Of a stretch of DNA of 64,000 nucleotides, positions 31,066-38,689 are shown piece by piece; positions within the stretch are counted from its first letter, which is position 1, and the number at the start of each line of letters is the position of its first letter. The translations under genes were made by a program, and so were the position numbers. The notes beneath the pieces are model-generated. The model was given only the letters and a program-made list of their open reading frames with translations. It made no database searches and was not told where the DNA came from. The stretch covers positions 1-64,000 of the forward strand of contig JAJFKP010000044.1 in NCBI GenBank assembly GCA_021773135.1, read 5' to 3'. The DNA is from Woeseiaceae bacterium. Its GTDB lineage: Bacteria > Pseudomonadota > Gammaproteobacteria > Steroidobacterales > Woeseiaceae.

Positions 31066-32109
31066 TTATTCAGACGCCGCGCTGGTCGCGGCGTCTTTTA
31101 TTTTACGCCCTGCAACTGCCGGAATACCGTCAGCGCGTTCGAGCAAAAGCTCCGCAACATCCCAATCCAGTTCCGCCGGCCTTTCATTCGTGGCCATGAC
31201 AAACTGCTGCGTAAGCGCAGTCATTGCAGCCCGAACCGGTGGCGCCGCCGCAACCACGGCGACTTCTTTGGCAATATCGGCCGCTTCCCCGGATACATGA
31301 GGTTCCGCTGAATCCTGAGGCACCGGCGCCGGCGACATTTCCAGCGTCTGGTGAACTTCGACCACCAGCTCGTCACCGTTCCAGCCGATCTTGACGGGCT
31401 CGTTAATAATCCTGACGCCGGTATTTAAACTCACATTGCCAAACAGGTAATCGATGTCTTCCGGAAACATGCGAATGCAGCCGTGGGTCACACGCATGCC
31501 AACACCGGATGGTCGATTGGTGCCGTGAATCAGGTATCCGGGCAAGCCTAAGCGCATCGCATATTCGCCCAGCGGATTATCCGGTCCCGCCGGCACGATT
31601 CTCGGCAGGGGATCGCCGTCCGCTGCGTGTTCCGCGCGAATTGACTCGGGTGGGTACCAGGCCGGATTGCGAACTTTCGAGATAATCGACGTCCGACCCA
31701 GTGGCGTTTCCCAGTCCATCCGCCCGATGCTGATGGGATAAGTCATTACAACAGCGGGTTCGCCGTCTTTCGCTGGCGGATAGTAGTACAGCCGGTATTC
31801 GGCAAGATTGAGTACAACCCCCTCACGAGGTCCGTGGGGCAGGACGTAGCGGGTCGGCAACGTAACCGCCGTACCCTCACCCGGGAGCCAGGTGTCAACT
31901 TCGGGATTCGCCCTGACGATATCCTCATAACCCAGCCCATGGCGGCGCGCAATGTCGAGCAACGTATCTTCGGCACGGGCCGTAATCGTTGTCAACGCGC
32001 CGACCACATCATTGCCTTCCGGCGGCAGGTCATAGACCTCCGCGGTGGCGCAGACGGGGAGCGTTGCAAAAAAGAGTACTGTGACAAACTGGCGTGTTGT
32101 ACCCATCAC
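31066..32109 (-). CDS. L,D-transpeptidase (YkuD domain) with LysM-like domain
   Basis: A periplasmic protein of 347 residues (346 if the ATG at 32106 is used). It has a signal peptide (to about ATA at residue 23), a LysM-like module (about 40-86, TARAEDTLLDIARRHGLGYE) and a YkuD catalytic domain (about 97-240). The catalytic motif is HGTNRP from His195 to His209-Gly-Cys211 (RVTHGCIRM). Such enzymes form 3-3 crosslinks or attach Braun-type lipoproteins to peptidoglycan. The 110-residue C-terminal tail is low in recognisable domains. The start overlaps the stop of the glutathione transferase gene (GTGATG), so they are coupled. Confidence 0.93.
   Translation of the reverse strand: MMGTTRQFVTVLFFATLPVCATAEVYDLPPEGNDVVGALTTITARAEDTLLDIARRHGLGYEDIVRANPEVDTWLPGEGTAVTLPTRYVLPHGPREGVVLNLAEYRLYYYPPAKDGEPAVVMTYPISIGRMDWETPLGRTSIISKVRNPAWYPPESIRAEHAADGDPLPRIVPAGPDNPLGEYAMRLGLPGYLIHGTNRPSGVGMRVTHGCIRMFPEDIDYLFGNVSLNTGVRIINEPVKIGWNGDELVVEVHQTLEMSPAPVPQDSAEPHVSGEAADIAKEVAVVAAAPPVRAAMTALTQQFVMATNERPAELDWDVAELLLERADGIPAVAGRKIKDAATSAASE
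31073..31099 (+). terminator. Intrinsic terminator of the Lpp-like gene
   Basis: A 9-bp perfect stem, GACGCCGCG (31073-31081), CTGGT loop, complement at 31087-31095, then TTTTATTTTA. It lies inside the last codons of the convergent L,D-transpeptidase gene. Confidence 0.85.
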
Positions 32110-32756
32110 TGACCTACTTCCTCTGTATCGATTACTTCGGTTTCCGACTCACTTTCCAACAGCCACTCCTGAATCGCGCTGCTTTCCAACAGCCGTTCCG
32201 GAAAACTGCTCGCTGAATCGGGCAGATTGATGCCATAGGTTCTGAATCGCAAAACAACCGGCGCGTACATCGCATCCGCGATGCTGAACTCGCCGAAAAG
32301 CCAGCGACCGCCGGATGCATAGCGTTGCTGACAATCCGCCCAGATTTCAATGACTCGATCAATATCCGCCGTTAATTCATTCGGCAGCGATACTTTACGC
32401 CCCATTGCGCGGCAATTCATAGGCATTGCTTCACGTAACGCCTGAAATCCGGCATGCATCTCAGCGCTGACAGCCCGCGCATGTGCCCTGGCTTTGTCAT
32501 CCGCAGGCCATAAATGCTTGTCCGGCCAACGCTCCGCTATGGTCTCAGCAATAGCCAGCGTGTCCCAAATGGTCTGGCCGTCCAGTATCAACACAGGAAC
32601 ACGACATGCTGGTGAGGCGGCCGCCAGCGCCTCGCCCGTCGACCCCTCATCCAGCGGAATCCGCTCCTCCTCGAATTCGATGCCGGCTTCTTTTAACAGG
32701 AGCCAGGACCTCAGCGACCAGCTGGAGTAGTTCTTGTTACCGATGATGAGTTTCAT
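32106..32756 (-). CDS. Glutathione S-transferase family protein
   Basis: A 216-residue cytosolic protein. The thioredoxin-like N-terminal domain (about 1-80) begins KLIIGNKNYSSWSLRSWLLL, where the N-Y-S-S-W segment places the catalytic Ser/Tyr, and continues to CRVPVLILDGQTIWDTLAIA. An all-helical C-terminal domain includes WLFGEFSIADAMYAPVVLRF. It conjugates or reduces substrates with glutathione; the real substrate is not predictable. The gene is upstream of and overlaps the L,D-transpeptidase gene, though no functional link is obvious. Confidence 0.9.
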   Translation of the reverse strand: MKLIIGNKNYSSWSLRSWLLLKEAGIEFEEERIPLDEGSTGEALAAASPACRVPVLILDGQTIWDTLAIAETIAERWPDKHLWPADDKARAHARAVSAEMHAGFQALREAMPMNCRAMGRKVSLPNELTADIDRVIEIWADCQQRYASGGRWLFGEFSIADAMYAPVVLRFRTYGINLPDSASSFPERLLESSAIQEWLLESESETEVIDTEEVGQ

Positions 32757-32903
32757 GAAAAACCGCCTACTACCGTTCTACAGCTATTATTTCACAAATG
32801 GGTCGGAATCTGGGCCTCACGGTATTGCAAATCGATCCCTGCATTGACCGTTATTATCGAGGTGGGTAGCCTAGTCGCCTGTTAAACACCCGCGTGACCG
32901 ACA

Positions 32904-33455
32904 ATGAAATTTACGATCGAACTGAGCGACCGCGACCTCAGATTTTTTCGCGCGGCGCTCAAGAAATCCCGCTATGCAGTTCGCCACGCCGAAGAATCAG
33001 AAATCGTTGAAGCAATTGGTGACGTGCTAGCCGAAATAAAAAGTAAGGAACCACTGCCCGATTTTGTCTCAAAAAGACTGCCACAACTTGAGGCACTCAT
33101 TCGCATGTTGCAGGACCACGAATGGAAACTGCCAAGTGAAGAACGGGAACGACTGCTCGCAACGTTTGTATACTTCGGAGATCCCGAAGACATCGTTCCT
33201 GATGACATTCCGGTAATCGGCTACCTCGATGACATCATCATGATAGAACTCGTGATCCGCGAGTTACAACATGCACGTGAAGCATACGATGACTTTTGCG
33301 ATTTTCGCGACCTTTACGACAAACGCATGAAAGGAAAATCGGACAGTGCTGTGCGAAGAGATCGTGTCGACCGGAAACGACAGCAATTGCACCAACGAAT
33401 GAAACGGCGACTGGCGAAAGACAGGCGCGCAAAAAAATCTTCAGCGGTCTGGTGA
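32904..33455 (+). CDS. DUF1232 (YkvA-like) protein
   Basis: A 183-residue protein with the DUF1232 signature DDIPVIGYLDDIIMIELVIR near residues 98-117. The N-terminal half is a charged helical region (LSDRDLRFFRAALKKSRYAV, DFVSKRLPQLEALIRMLQDH). The C-terminal 45 residues are strongly basic (RRDRVDRKRQQLHQRMKRRL), suggesting contact with nucleic acid or membranes. No signal peptide, and the DUF1232 helix is only mildly hydrophobic. Function unknown. Convergent with fabH. Confidence 0.78.
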   Translation: MKFTIELSDRDLRFFRAALKKSRYAVRHAEESEIVEAIGDVLAEIKSKEPLPDFVSKRLPQLEALIRMLQDHEWKLPSEERERLLATFVYFGDPEDIVPDDIPVIGYLDDIIMIELVIRELQHAREAYDDFCDFRDLYDKRMKGKSDSAVRRDRVDRKRQQLHQRMKRRLAKDRRAKKSSAVW

Positions 33456-33542
33456 TTATTCGCTGCAATCAATAATAGTTTTCTTGCCGCTTGTTGCAGA
33501 GAACTGATTACGCACCGTGCGATTGACGAGTGCAAATAATCA

Positions 33543-34511
33543 TCAGTATTTCAGCAGCACCGAACCCCAGGTAAAGCCGCCGCCAAAGGCCTCCAGCAAC
33601 AGCGTCTGGCCACGCTCAATGCGGCCGTCACGTATACCGACGTCAAGGGCGAGTGGAACCGACGCCGCTGATGTATTGCCATGAATCTGTACTGTCTGAA
33701 TGACTTTTTCCATTGGCAGGCCCAATCGTTTTGCGGTCGCCTGGATAATTCGCAAATTCGCCTGATGCGGGATCAACCAATCGATGTCGTCGAGTCCCAG
33801 ACCATTCGCATCGAGGGCCTCCTGCGCAACGGCACCCAATGTCCTTACAGCAACCTTAAAGACTTCGTTACCGCTCATCATGATTCTTGAGTCACCGACA
33901 CCAGCGGCAGCAAGGTTGTTCGAGACGCCCACCGGGTAATACAGTAAGTCTTTATACTTCCCGTCAGCACCCAGGTGTGTAGAAATAATGCCCGCATCCT
34001 CTGCCGGCTGCAGCACGACCGCGCCCGCACCATCTCCGAATAAGACGCAAGTACTGCGATCTTCCCAGTCGATAAGTCTCGTAATTATCTCGGCGCCGAT
34101 TACCAGCGCACACTTGGTGTCGCCTGCGCGAATAAACTTGTCGGCAGAGCTGAGTGCATAAATAAAGCCAGTGCATGCAGCTTCGATGCTGAATGCAGCG
34201 CATGCCGGTATGCCCATCTTGTGTTGCACGATGGTAGCAATATTGGGGAAAATCAGGTCCGGGCTCGTCGTTCCGATGACGATGAGGTCAATATCGGACG
34301 CTGTTACGCCGGCGTCTTCAATCGCGATTTTCGCCGCCTCGACGCAAAGATCGGATGTGTTTTCTTCTTCCGCTGCAACGTGTCTTTGCTCGATGCCGGT
34401 ACGCGTCCGTATCCATTCATCGCTGGTTTCGACGATTTTTTCCAGATCGGCATTGGTGAGAATTCGTTCTGGCAAATACCGACCGGTGCCTGCGATTCGT
34501 GAATACGTCAT
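33543..34511 (-). CDS. fabH: Beta-ketoacyl-ACP synthase III
   Basis: A 322-residue enzyme that starts fatty acid synthesis by condensing acetyl-CoA with malonyl-ACP. The catalytic Cys lies in FSIEAACTGFIYALSSADKF, His in the LIPHQANLRII block and Asn in QIHGNTSAASVPLAL. The C-terminus is GGGFTWGSVLLKY. The start overlaps the plsX stop by four bases. fabH is the last gene of this operon: the usual fabD-fabG-acpP do not follow, and the DUF1232 gene faces it instead. Confidence 0.97.
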   Translation of the reverse strand: MTYSRIAGTGRYLPERILTNADLEKIVETSDEWIRTRTGIEQRHVAAEEENTSDLCVEAAKIAIEDAGVTASDIDLIVIGTTSPDLIFPNIATIVQHKMGIPACAAFSIEAACTGFIYALSSADKFIRAGDTKCALVIGAEIITRLIDWEDRSTCVLFGDGAGAVVLQPAEDAGIISTHLGADGKYKDLLYYPVGVSNNLAAAGVGDSRIMMSGNEVFKVAVRTLGAVAQEALDANGLGLDDIDWLIPHQANLRIIQATAKRLGLPMEKVIQTVQIHGNTSAASVPLALDVGIRDGRIERGQTLLLEAFGGGFTWGSVLLKY

Positions 34512-35518
34512 GCCGTTTCCTCTTGCAGCAAATTTCCAATTTGCTGCGGTACCTGGTTCTTAACTTCGACCAGTGCAGTTTCTATAGCGTGCTGAAATGC
34601 ATACGAATCCGCGCTGCCATGGCTTTTAATTACAATACCATTAAGTCCGACCAATGATGCACCATTGTAGTTGCGCGAATCCATTTCGACTGAAAGGTTT
34701 TTCAGAACCGGACTGGCCAGAAACGCCTGCACTTTGGCGAAAAAATTTCGGGTAAATGCCCTGCGCAGATAGTGCGATGCCAGGCCCACCGTTCCCTCCA
34801 TAGTCTTCAATGCGACGTTCCCGGTAAAGCCATCTGTGACGACGACATCAGCCTTTCCGGAAAATATCTCGTTGCCCTCTATGAAACCAACGTAGTTGAG
34901 GCCACTTTGATTTAACTGTGCCGCACCTTCGCGCACGGTTTCGTTGCCTTTGGTGTCCTCGACACCGATGTTAAGCAATGCCACTCGCGGTCGTTCTATA
35001 TTACGAATTTCCGCAGTAACAATTGAGCCCATGACGGCAAACTGAAACAACTGGTCCGCGCTGCTCACGGTGTTGGCACCCAGATCCAGCATGTGAACCG
35101 TGCCACCGATAGCGGGCAATTCGGCGATGATAGCGGGCCTGTCAACGCCGGGTAACATCTTAAGAACGAACTTTGCGGTCGCCATCAATGCACCGGTGTT
35201 TCCTGCGCTGACGCAAGCCTGCGCGGTACCGTCCTTCACGAGGTTTATAGCGACGCGCATAGAGGAGTCTTTTTTCTTGCGCAAGGCATCCGCGGGTGCC
35301 TCGGACATGCCAACAACTTCGGCGGCATTCCTGATCGTTAGGCGCGGTTCAACGCCAACGATACGGGTGACGTGACCCGCTATTTCGTTGCTGTCTCCAA
35401 CCAGGATCAGATCGAGATCAGGATGCTGCTCGAGGGATTTCTGTGCCGCACGCACGACAATCTCGGCGCCGAGATCGCCGCTCATCGCATCCAGTGATAT
35501 GACGGATTTTGTTCCCAC
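34508..35518 (-). CDS. plsX: Phosphate acyltransferase PlsX
   Basis: A 336-residue peripheral enzyme that makes acyl-phosphate from acyl-ACP, the donor for PlsY in phospholipid synthesis. Family blocks include VISLDAMSGDLGAEIVVRAA, SAGNTGALMATAKFVLKMLP, MLDLGANTVSSADQLFQFAV and VVTDGFTGNVALKTMEG. The start codon is GTG at 35518, 57 bases after rpmF. Order yceD-rpmF-plsX-fabH is the conserved one. Confidence 0.96.
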   Translation of the reverse strand: MGTKSVISLDAMSGDLGAEIVVRAAQKSLEQHPDLDLILVGDSNEIAGHVTRIVGVEPRLTIRNAAEVVGMSEAPADALRKKKDSSMRVAINLVKDGTAQACVSAGNTGALMATAKFVLKMLPGVDRPAIIAELPAIGGTVHMLDLGANTVSSADQLFQFAVMGSIVTAEIRNIERPRVALLNIGVEDTKGNETVREGAAQLNQSGLNYVGFIEGNEIFSGKADVVVTDGFTGNVALKTMEGTVGLASHYLRRAFTRNFFAKVQAFLASPVLKNLSVEMDSRNYNGASLVGLNGIVIKSHGSADSYAFQHAIETALVEVKNQVPQQIGNLLQEETA

Positions 35519-35575
35519 GAAATCTTTGAGACAGTCGCCCTCTACAAAAGGCTATCTGTCCGAGACAGGAAACGT

Positions 35576-35770
35576 TTATTCGTCGTCGTCTTCGATTTCC
35601 GGCTGTGCGATAACCTGATTGCCTCGATAGAAGCCATCGGGGGTTACACGATGCCGCAAATGGGTTTCGCCTGATGTCGGATCAACCGACAGCGCCGGCC
35701 CTTTAACCTTGTCGTGCGAACGCCGCATGCCGCGTGTCGATGGGGTTCTGCGACTCTTTTGAACAGCCAT
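35576..35770 (-). CDS. rpmF: Ribosomal protein L32
   Basis: A 64-residue large-subunit protein. It begins [20 protein letters not shown], the typical N-terminus, with later [18 protein letters not shown]. It is the zinc-free type, with no CxxC pairs. The acidic end (EIEDDDE) is a small extension. It lies 72 bases after yceD. Confidence 0.96.
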   Translation of the reverse strand: MAVQKSRRTPSTRGMRRSHDKVKGPALSVDPTSGETHLRHRVTPDGFYRGNQVIAQPEIEDDDE

Positions 35771-35842
35771 TCCAATCTCCAGTGATGATGACCCGGTTGG
35801 TCAACACCCAATTCCAAATCCAGTCAGACAAGTGTCCGACAC

Positions 35843-36412
35843 TCAATTATCCCTGTTTTCCATTTTCGCCCGCAAATCTGCAAATGGGCGAACAATATCC
35901 GCCCCTTCGGAGCTGACGGTTTCAACTGGTGCTGCGCAATTCTCCGCGGAATCATGCACAGGCGCGAACGGCAGCGCCATCACAAGTGACTCCTCTACCA
36001 AGTCGATCGGCCGCACACTGTCCTCATCCAGATCCCAGACGTCGTACCCGGCAATACTCTCTTGCTGCGCCGCATCAGTCGTCGCAGCAACGAGGACCAT
36101 CCTGATTTCCGTCACGACCGCGAATTCAAATACGGCAAGACAACGTTGGCAAACTGCTGTGATGGTCGCCGCTGCGCGACCATCGACCGCCAACATCCCG
36201 GCGTGCCCGGCCAACCACGAAAACGCAAGTCTAATATCAACCGGCGCCGCCCGCCATTGGCGCGGCCGTTCCGGCTCGGCAAGCGCATCGAGTTCCGCCT
36301 CGATGATTTCGCTGACGCGCGGAAGATCGCTAATTTTACCAGTAAACTCAACATCTTGAACGAGCTCTGCCAATTCTTTTGGCAGGTAGCGCTCGAAGAT
36401 AGGGTTCGCCAT
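35843..36412 (-). CDS. yceD: YceD / DUF177 family protein
   Basis: A 189-residue protein of the YceD (DUF177) family, which in plants and bacteria is linked to 23S rRNA and ribosome assembly. The conserved core is AVCQRCLAVFEFAVVTEIRM and VDLVEESLVMALPFAPVH-like segment near residue 140, here with IDLVEESLVMALPFAPVHDS. The expected second C-x-x-C cysteine is present as one CQRC pair. It is the first gene of the yceD-rpmF-plsX-fabH operon. A strong promoter ends so close that the predicted transcript has almost no leader before this ATG. Confidence 0.9.
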   Translation of the reverse strand: MANPIFERYLPKELAELVQDVEFTGKISDLPRVSEIIEAELDALAEPERPRQWRAAPVDIRLAFSWLAGHAGMLAVDGRAAATITAVCQRCLAVFEFAVVTEIRMVLVAATTDAAQQESIAGYDVWDLDEDSVRPIDLVEESLVMALPFAPVHDSAENCAAPVETVSSEGADIVRPFADLRAKMENRDN

Positions 36413-36421
36413 GGCGGGCGC

Positions 36422-36450
36422 ATGATAAGGAGGTCAACGGAGACTGTCAA
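36422..36450 (-). promoter_or_regulatory. yceD-rpmF-plsX-fabH promoter
   Basis: -35 TTGACA (36450-36445), exactly 17-base spacer, -10 TATCAT (36427-36422). Predicted transcription start is near 36415, only about three bases before the yceD ATG at 36412. Confidence 0.8.
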
Positions 36451-36482
36451 AGGTTGCTCGCAGTCCTTGCAAAACATTTGTT

Positions 36483-36510
36483 GTTTAACCGAGCGGATAT
36501 AAGGTTAAAC
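36483..36510. repeat. Inverted repeat between yceD and yceF
   Basis: GTTTAACC (36483-36490), 12-base spacer, GGTTAAAC (36503-36510): perfect 8-bp arms in the 129-base region between divergent genes. It could be an operator for either gene. I do not recognise it as a FadR or FabR site. Confidence 0.6.
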
Positions 36511-36541
36511 TTAATAAAAATCCACAACATACTGATTACAT

Positions 36542-37135
36542 ATGCAAAACCCGTCTGCCCCTCAAATCCTGCTGGCCTCGAGCTCGCGCTACCGTCAGGG
36601 GTTGCTGGACCGATTCCTTAACGACTATGAGAGCTTAAGCCCAGCGGTCGAAGAGACCGCAGAAGAAGCGGAAGAACCGGCAGCGCTGGCCACCAGGCTG
36701 GCACGCAAAAAGGCAGAGGCGGTATCCAGCACCCATCGCGAGGCGCTGGTCATCGGTGCGGACCAGCTGGCGGTATTGGAAAACAGGGTACTCGGCAAGC
36801 CGGGCGACCATCAAAAGGCGGTGGAGCAACTCCTCGCGGCGTCTGGCAAGGCGCTGAGTTTCCTTACCGCCGTCTGCGTTCTGGACCCGGTTTCACGACG
36901 TCGATATGAACATACTGACATAACGACCGTCCGCTTCCGCCGCTTTGATCGTCGCCTGGCCGACGATTATCTGCATCACGACAAACCCTACGATTGTGCC
37001 GGCAGTTTCAAAATTGAAGGTGCCGGATTCGTGTTATTCGAATCAGTGACGACGGATGATCCGACAGCGCTGATCGGCCTGCCTATGATCTGGCTCGCCG
37101 GCAAATTAAAGGAATTAGGCTACCTTCTGCCCTGA
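36542..37135 (+). CDS. yceF: Maf-like nucleotide pyrophosphatase (YceF type)
   Basis: A 197-residue house-cleaning pyrophosphatase. The Maf signature ILLASSSRYRQGLLDRF opens the protein; KAEAV, VIGADQLAVLENRVLGKP and KPYDCAGSFKIEGAG are the substrate and metal blocks. E. coli YceF hydrolyses m7GTP and related modified nucleotides; DLIVIG-type YhdE enzymes take dTTP/UTP. The neighbourhood (yceD on one side, rluC and rne on the other) matches the YceF branch. Confidence 0.93.
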   Translation: MQNPSAPQILLASSSRYRQGLLDRFLNDYESLSPAVEETAEEAEEPAALATRLARKKAEAVSSTHREALVIGADQLAVLENRVLGKPGDHQKAVEQLLAASGKALSFLTAVCVLDPVSRRRYEHTDITTVRFRRFDRRLADDYLHHDKPYDCAGSFKIEGAGFVLFESVTTDDPTALIGLPMIWLAGKLKELGYLLP

Positions 37136-37183
37136 TTCCTGCAGGATCCAGTCTGCTTCAATCGCGGCTGCAGCCGCATTACG

Positions 37184-38239
37184 TTATTGCCTGCTGCGTC
37201 GCACTCGCGGCTGACCGCGCCTGTTGCCGTCGCCTGAACCGTGCTCGGCGCGGGCTTCCCGTGCCTGAACCTTCTTGCCACCACCCCGAATCGCCTGCAG
37301 GAATCGATCCAGATCATCAGGCAGAGGTGCCGTAAAGTGCAACTCATTGCCACTGTCGTCTGGAAAAGCGATCGACTGCGCGTGCAGGAACAGTCGTTTG
37401 AGGCCCCGCTTTTTCGCCGTGGCGTTGGCTGTTACATCGCCATAGCGATCATCACCGAGGATGGCGTGGCCGGTGTGCAGCGCGTGCACCCGAATCTGGT
37501 GGGTGCGACCGGTCTGCGGCTGGCATTGCATCAGGCTGTACTGGCCGAAGGTACGGGAAAGTCGAAAAATCGTCTGAGCGGGTTTTCCCGCACTGCTCAC
37601 AACGACGTGCCGTTCGCCGTTCTTGCGATGCTCAACGAGGAGTGGCGCATCGATCGTCTGTTCTCCAAACTGCCAATCACCCGCCACTAACGCAAGATAG
37701 TTCTTCTCAACCGTGCCGCGACGAAATCGCTCATGCAATTCGCGCAGTGAACTCCGTTTTTTGGCGAACACCAGGCACCCCGATGTCTCGCGGTCAAGAC
37801 GGTGCACCAGCGAAAGGTCGCGGCACGCCGGGCGCGCCTCACGCAGTAATTCAATGGCACCGTGACTGATACCGCTGCCGCCGTGTACGGCGAGACCGCT
37901 GGGCTTGTTCAGGACCAAGATGCGCTTGTCCTCAAAGATAATCTGACTTTCTAGATTTGCGATTCGCCCGGGAGCTGCGGGCCCAGACTCCGCATTTATC
38001 CTCGCCGGCGGAATTCTTACCTCATCGCCATCGAGCAGGCGGTATTCGGCACGTACCCGGCCGCCATTTACGCGTACCTCGCCCCGCCGCAATATTCGGT
38101 ACAGGCGTCCTTTGGGAAGACCCGGCAATTCGCGGCGCAGGAAATTGTCGATCCGCTGACCAGCCTGTTCGGCATCGATACGGACTTTGCGCACGCCCGT
38201 TTGCCGGACATCCTTTTGTGACGGAGTACTGGGATTCAT
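37184..38239 (-). CDS. rluC: 23S rRNA pseudouridine synthase RluC
   Basis: A 351-residue RluA-family enzyme; E. coli RluC makes pseudouridines at 955, 2504 and 2580 of 23S rRNA. The S4 RNA-binding domain covers about residues 18-80 (RIDNFLRRELPGLPKGRLYR). The catalytic Asp is in SLVHRLDRETSGCLVFAKK. The C-terminal 30 residues form a basic tail, GKKVQAREARAEHGSGDGNR, longer than in E. coli. Divergent from rne, the same arrangement as in enterics. Confidence 0.94.
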   Translation of the reverse strand: MNPSTPSQKDVRQTGVRKVRIDAEQAGQRIDNFLRRELPGLPKGRLYRILRRGEVRVNGGRVRAEYRLLDGDEVRIPPARINAESGPAAPGRIANLESQIIFEDKRILVLNKPSGLAVHGGSGISHGAIELLREARPACRDLSLVHRLDRETSGCLVFAKKRSSLRELHERFRRGTVEKNYLALVAGDWQFGEQTIDAPLLVEHRKNGERHVVVSSAGKPAQTIFRLSRTFGQYSLMQCQPQTGRTHQIRVHALHTGHAILGDDRYGDVTANATAKKRGLKRLFLHAQSIAFPDDSGNELHFTAPLPDDLDRFLQAIRGGGKKVQAREARAEHGSGDGNRRGQPRVRRSRQ

Positions 38240-38689
38240 GATTAGGAACTTATTTTAGTTGGCTCAATGACTTATTTCGCATTGCCGGAACCGCAAGCTA
38301 TGCTATATTACCTGCCCGTGGCGGCATTAGGGTGAAATTACCTGTCGCACGAACGGCTTTTCTGCCCGATATCGACAATTTTTTTTAAACCATCGTGCGG
38401 GCGCAAAAAGCAATTTTTCAATTCATTCCTGGCCTCGCTTGATCGAGACCAGATTCCACGGTAGCAAGCACGGTAACCCGGCGAGCGCCGACGCGGTTAA
38501 GCCGCAGGGTATAAATGATCAATTTTTTGCTGGGCCTGATCAATATGCATCAGGACCGCACGAATTCAGTAGCGTTGAGTGCAGACAGTCACTGTCTTGC
38601 GCTCCTCTTTGCATTGCCCTGTCCCGCCGCCTCGCTCTCATTGAGCCACCCCTGCCCGCTGCCCGCGAAAGATCAAAAAGAAGGGCACC
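38240..38689 (+). promoter_or_regulatory. rne promoter and long leader
   Basis: A 450-base gap between rluC and rne. A good promoter is TTGCCG (38282-38287), 16-base spacer, TATATT (38304-38309), giving a leader of about 370 nt. This is close to the 361-nt E. coli rne leader through which RNase E controls its own mRNA. Within it lies an inverted repeat, CGCACGA (38346-38352) and TCGTGCG (38393-38399), enclosing a run of eight T. Short open frames in the leader lack ribosome-binding sites and are not called. Confidence 0.6.
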
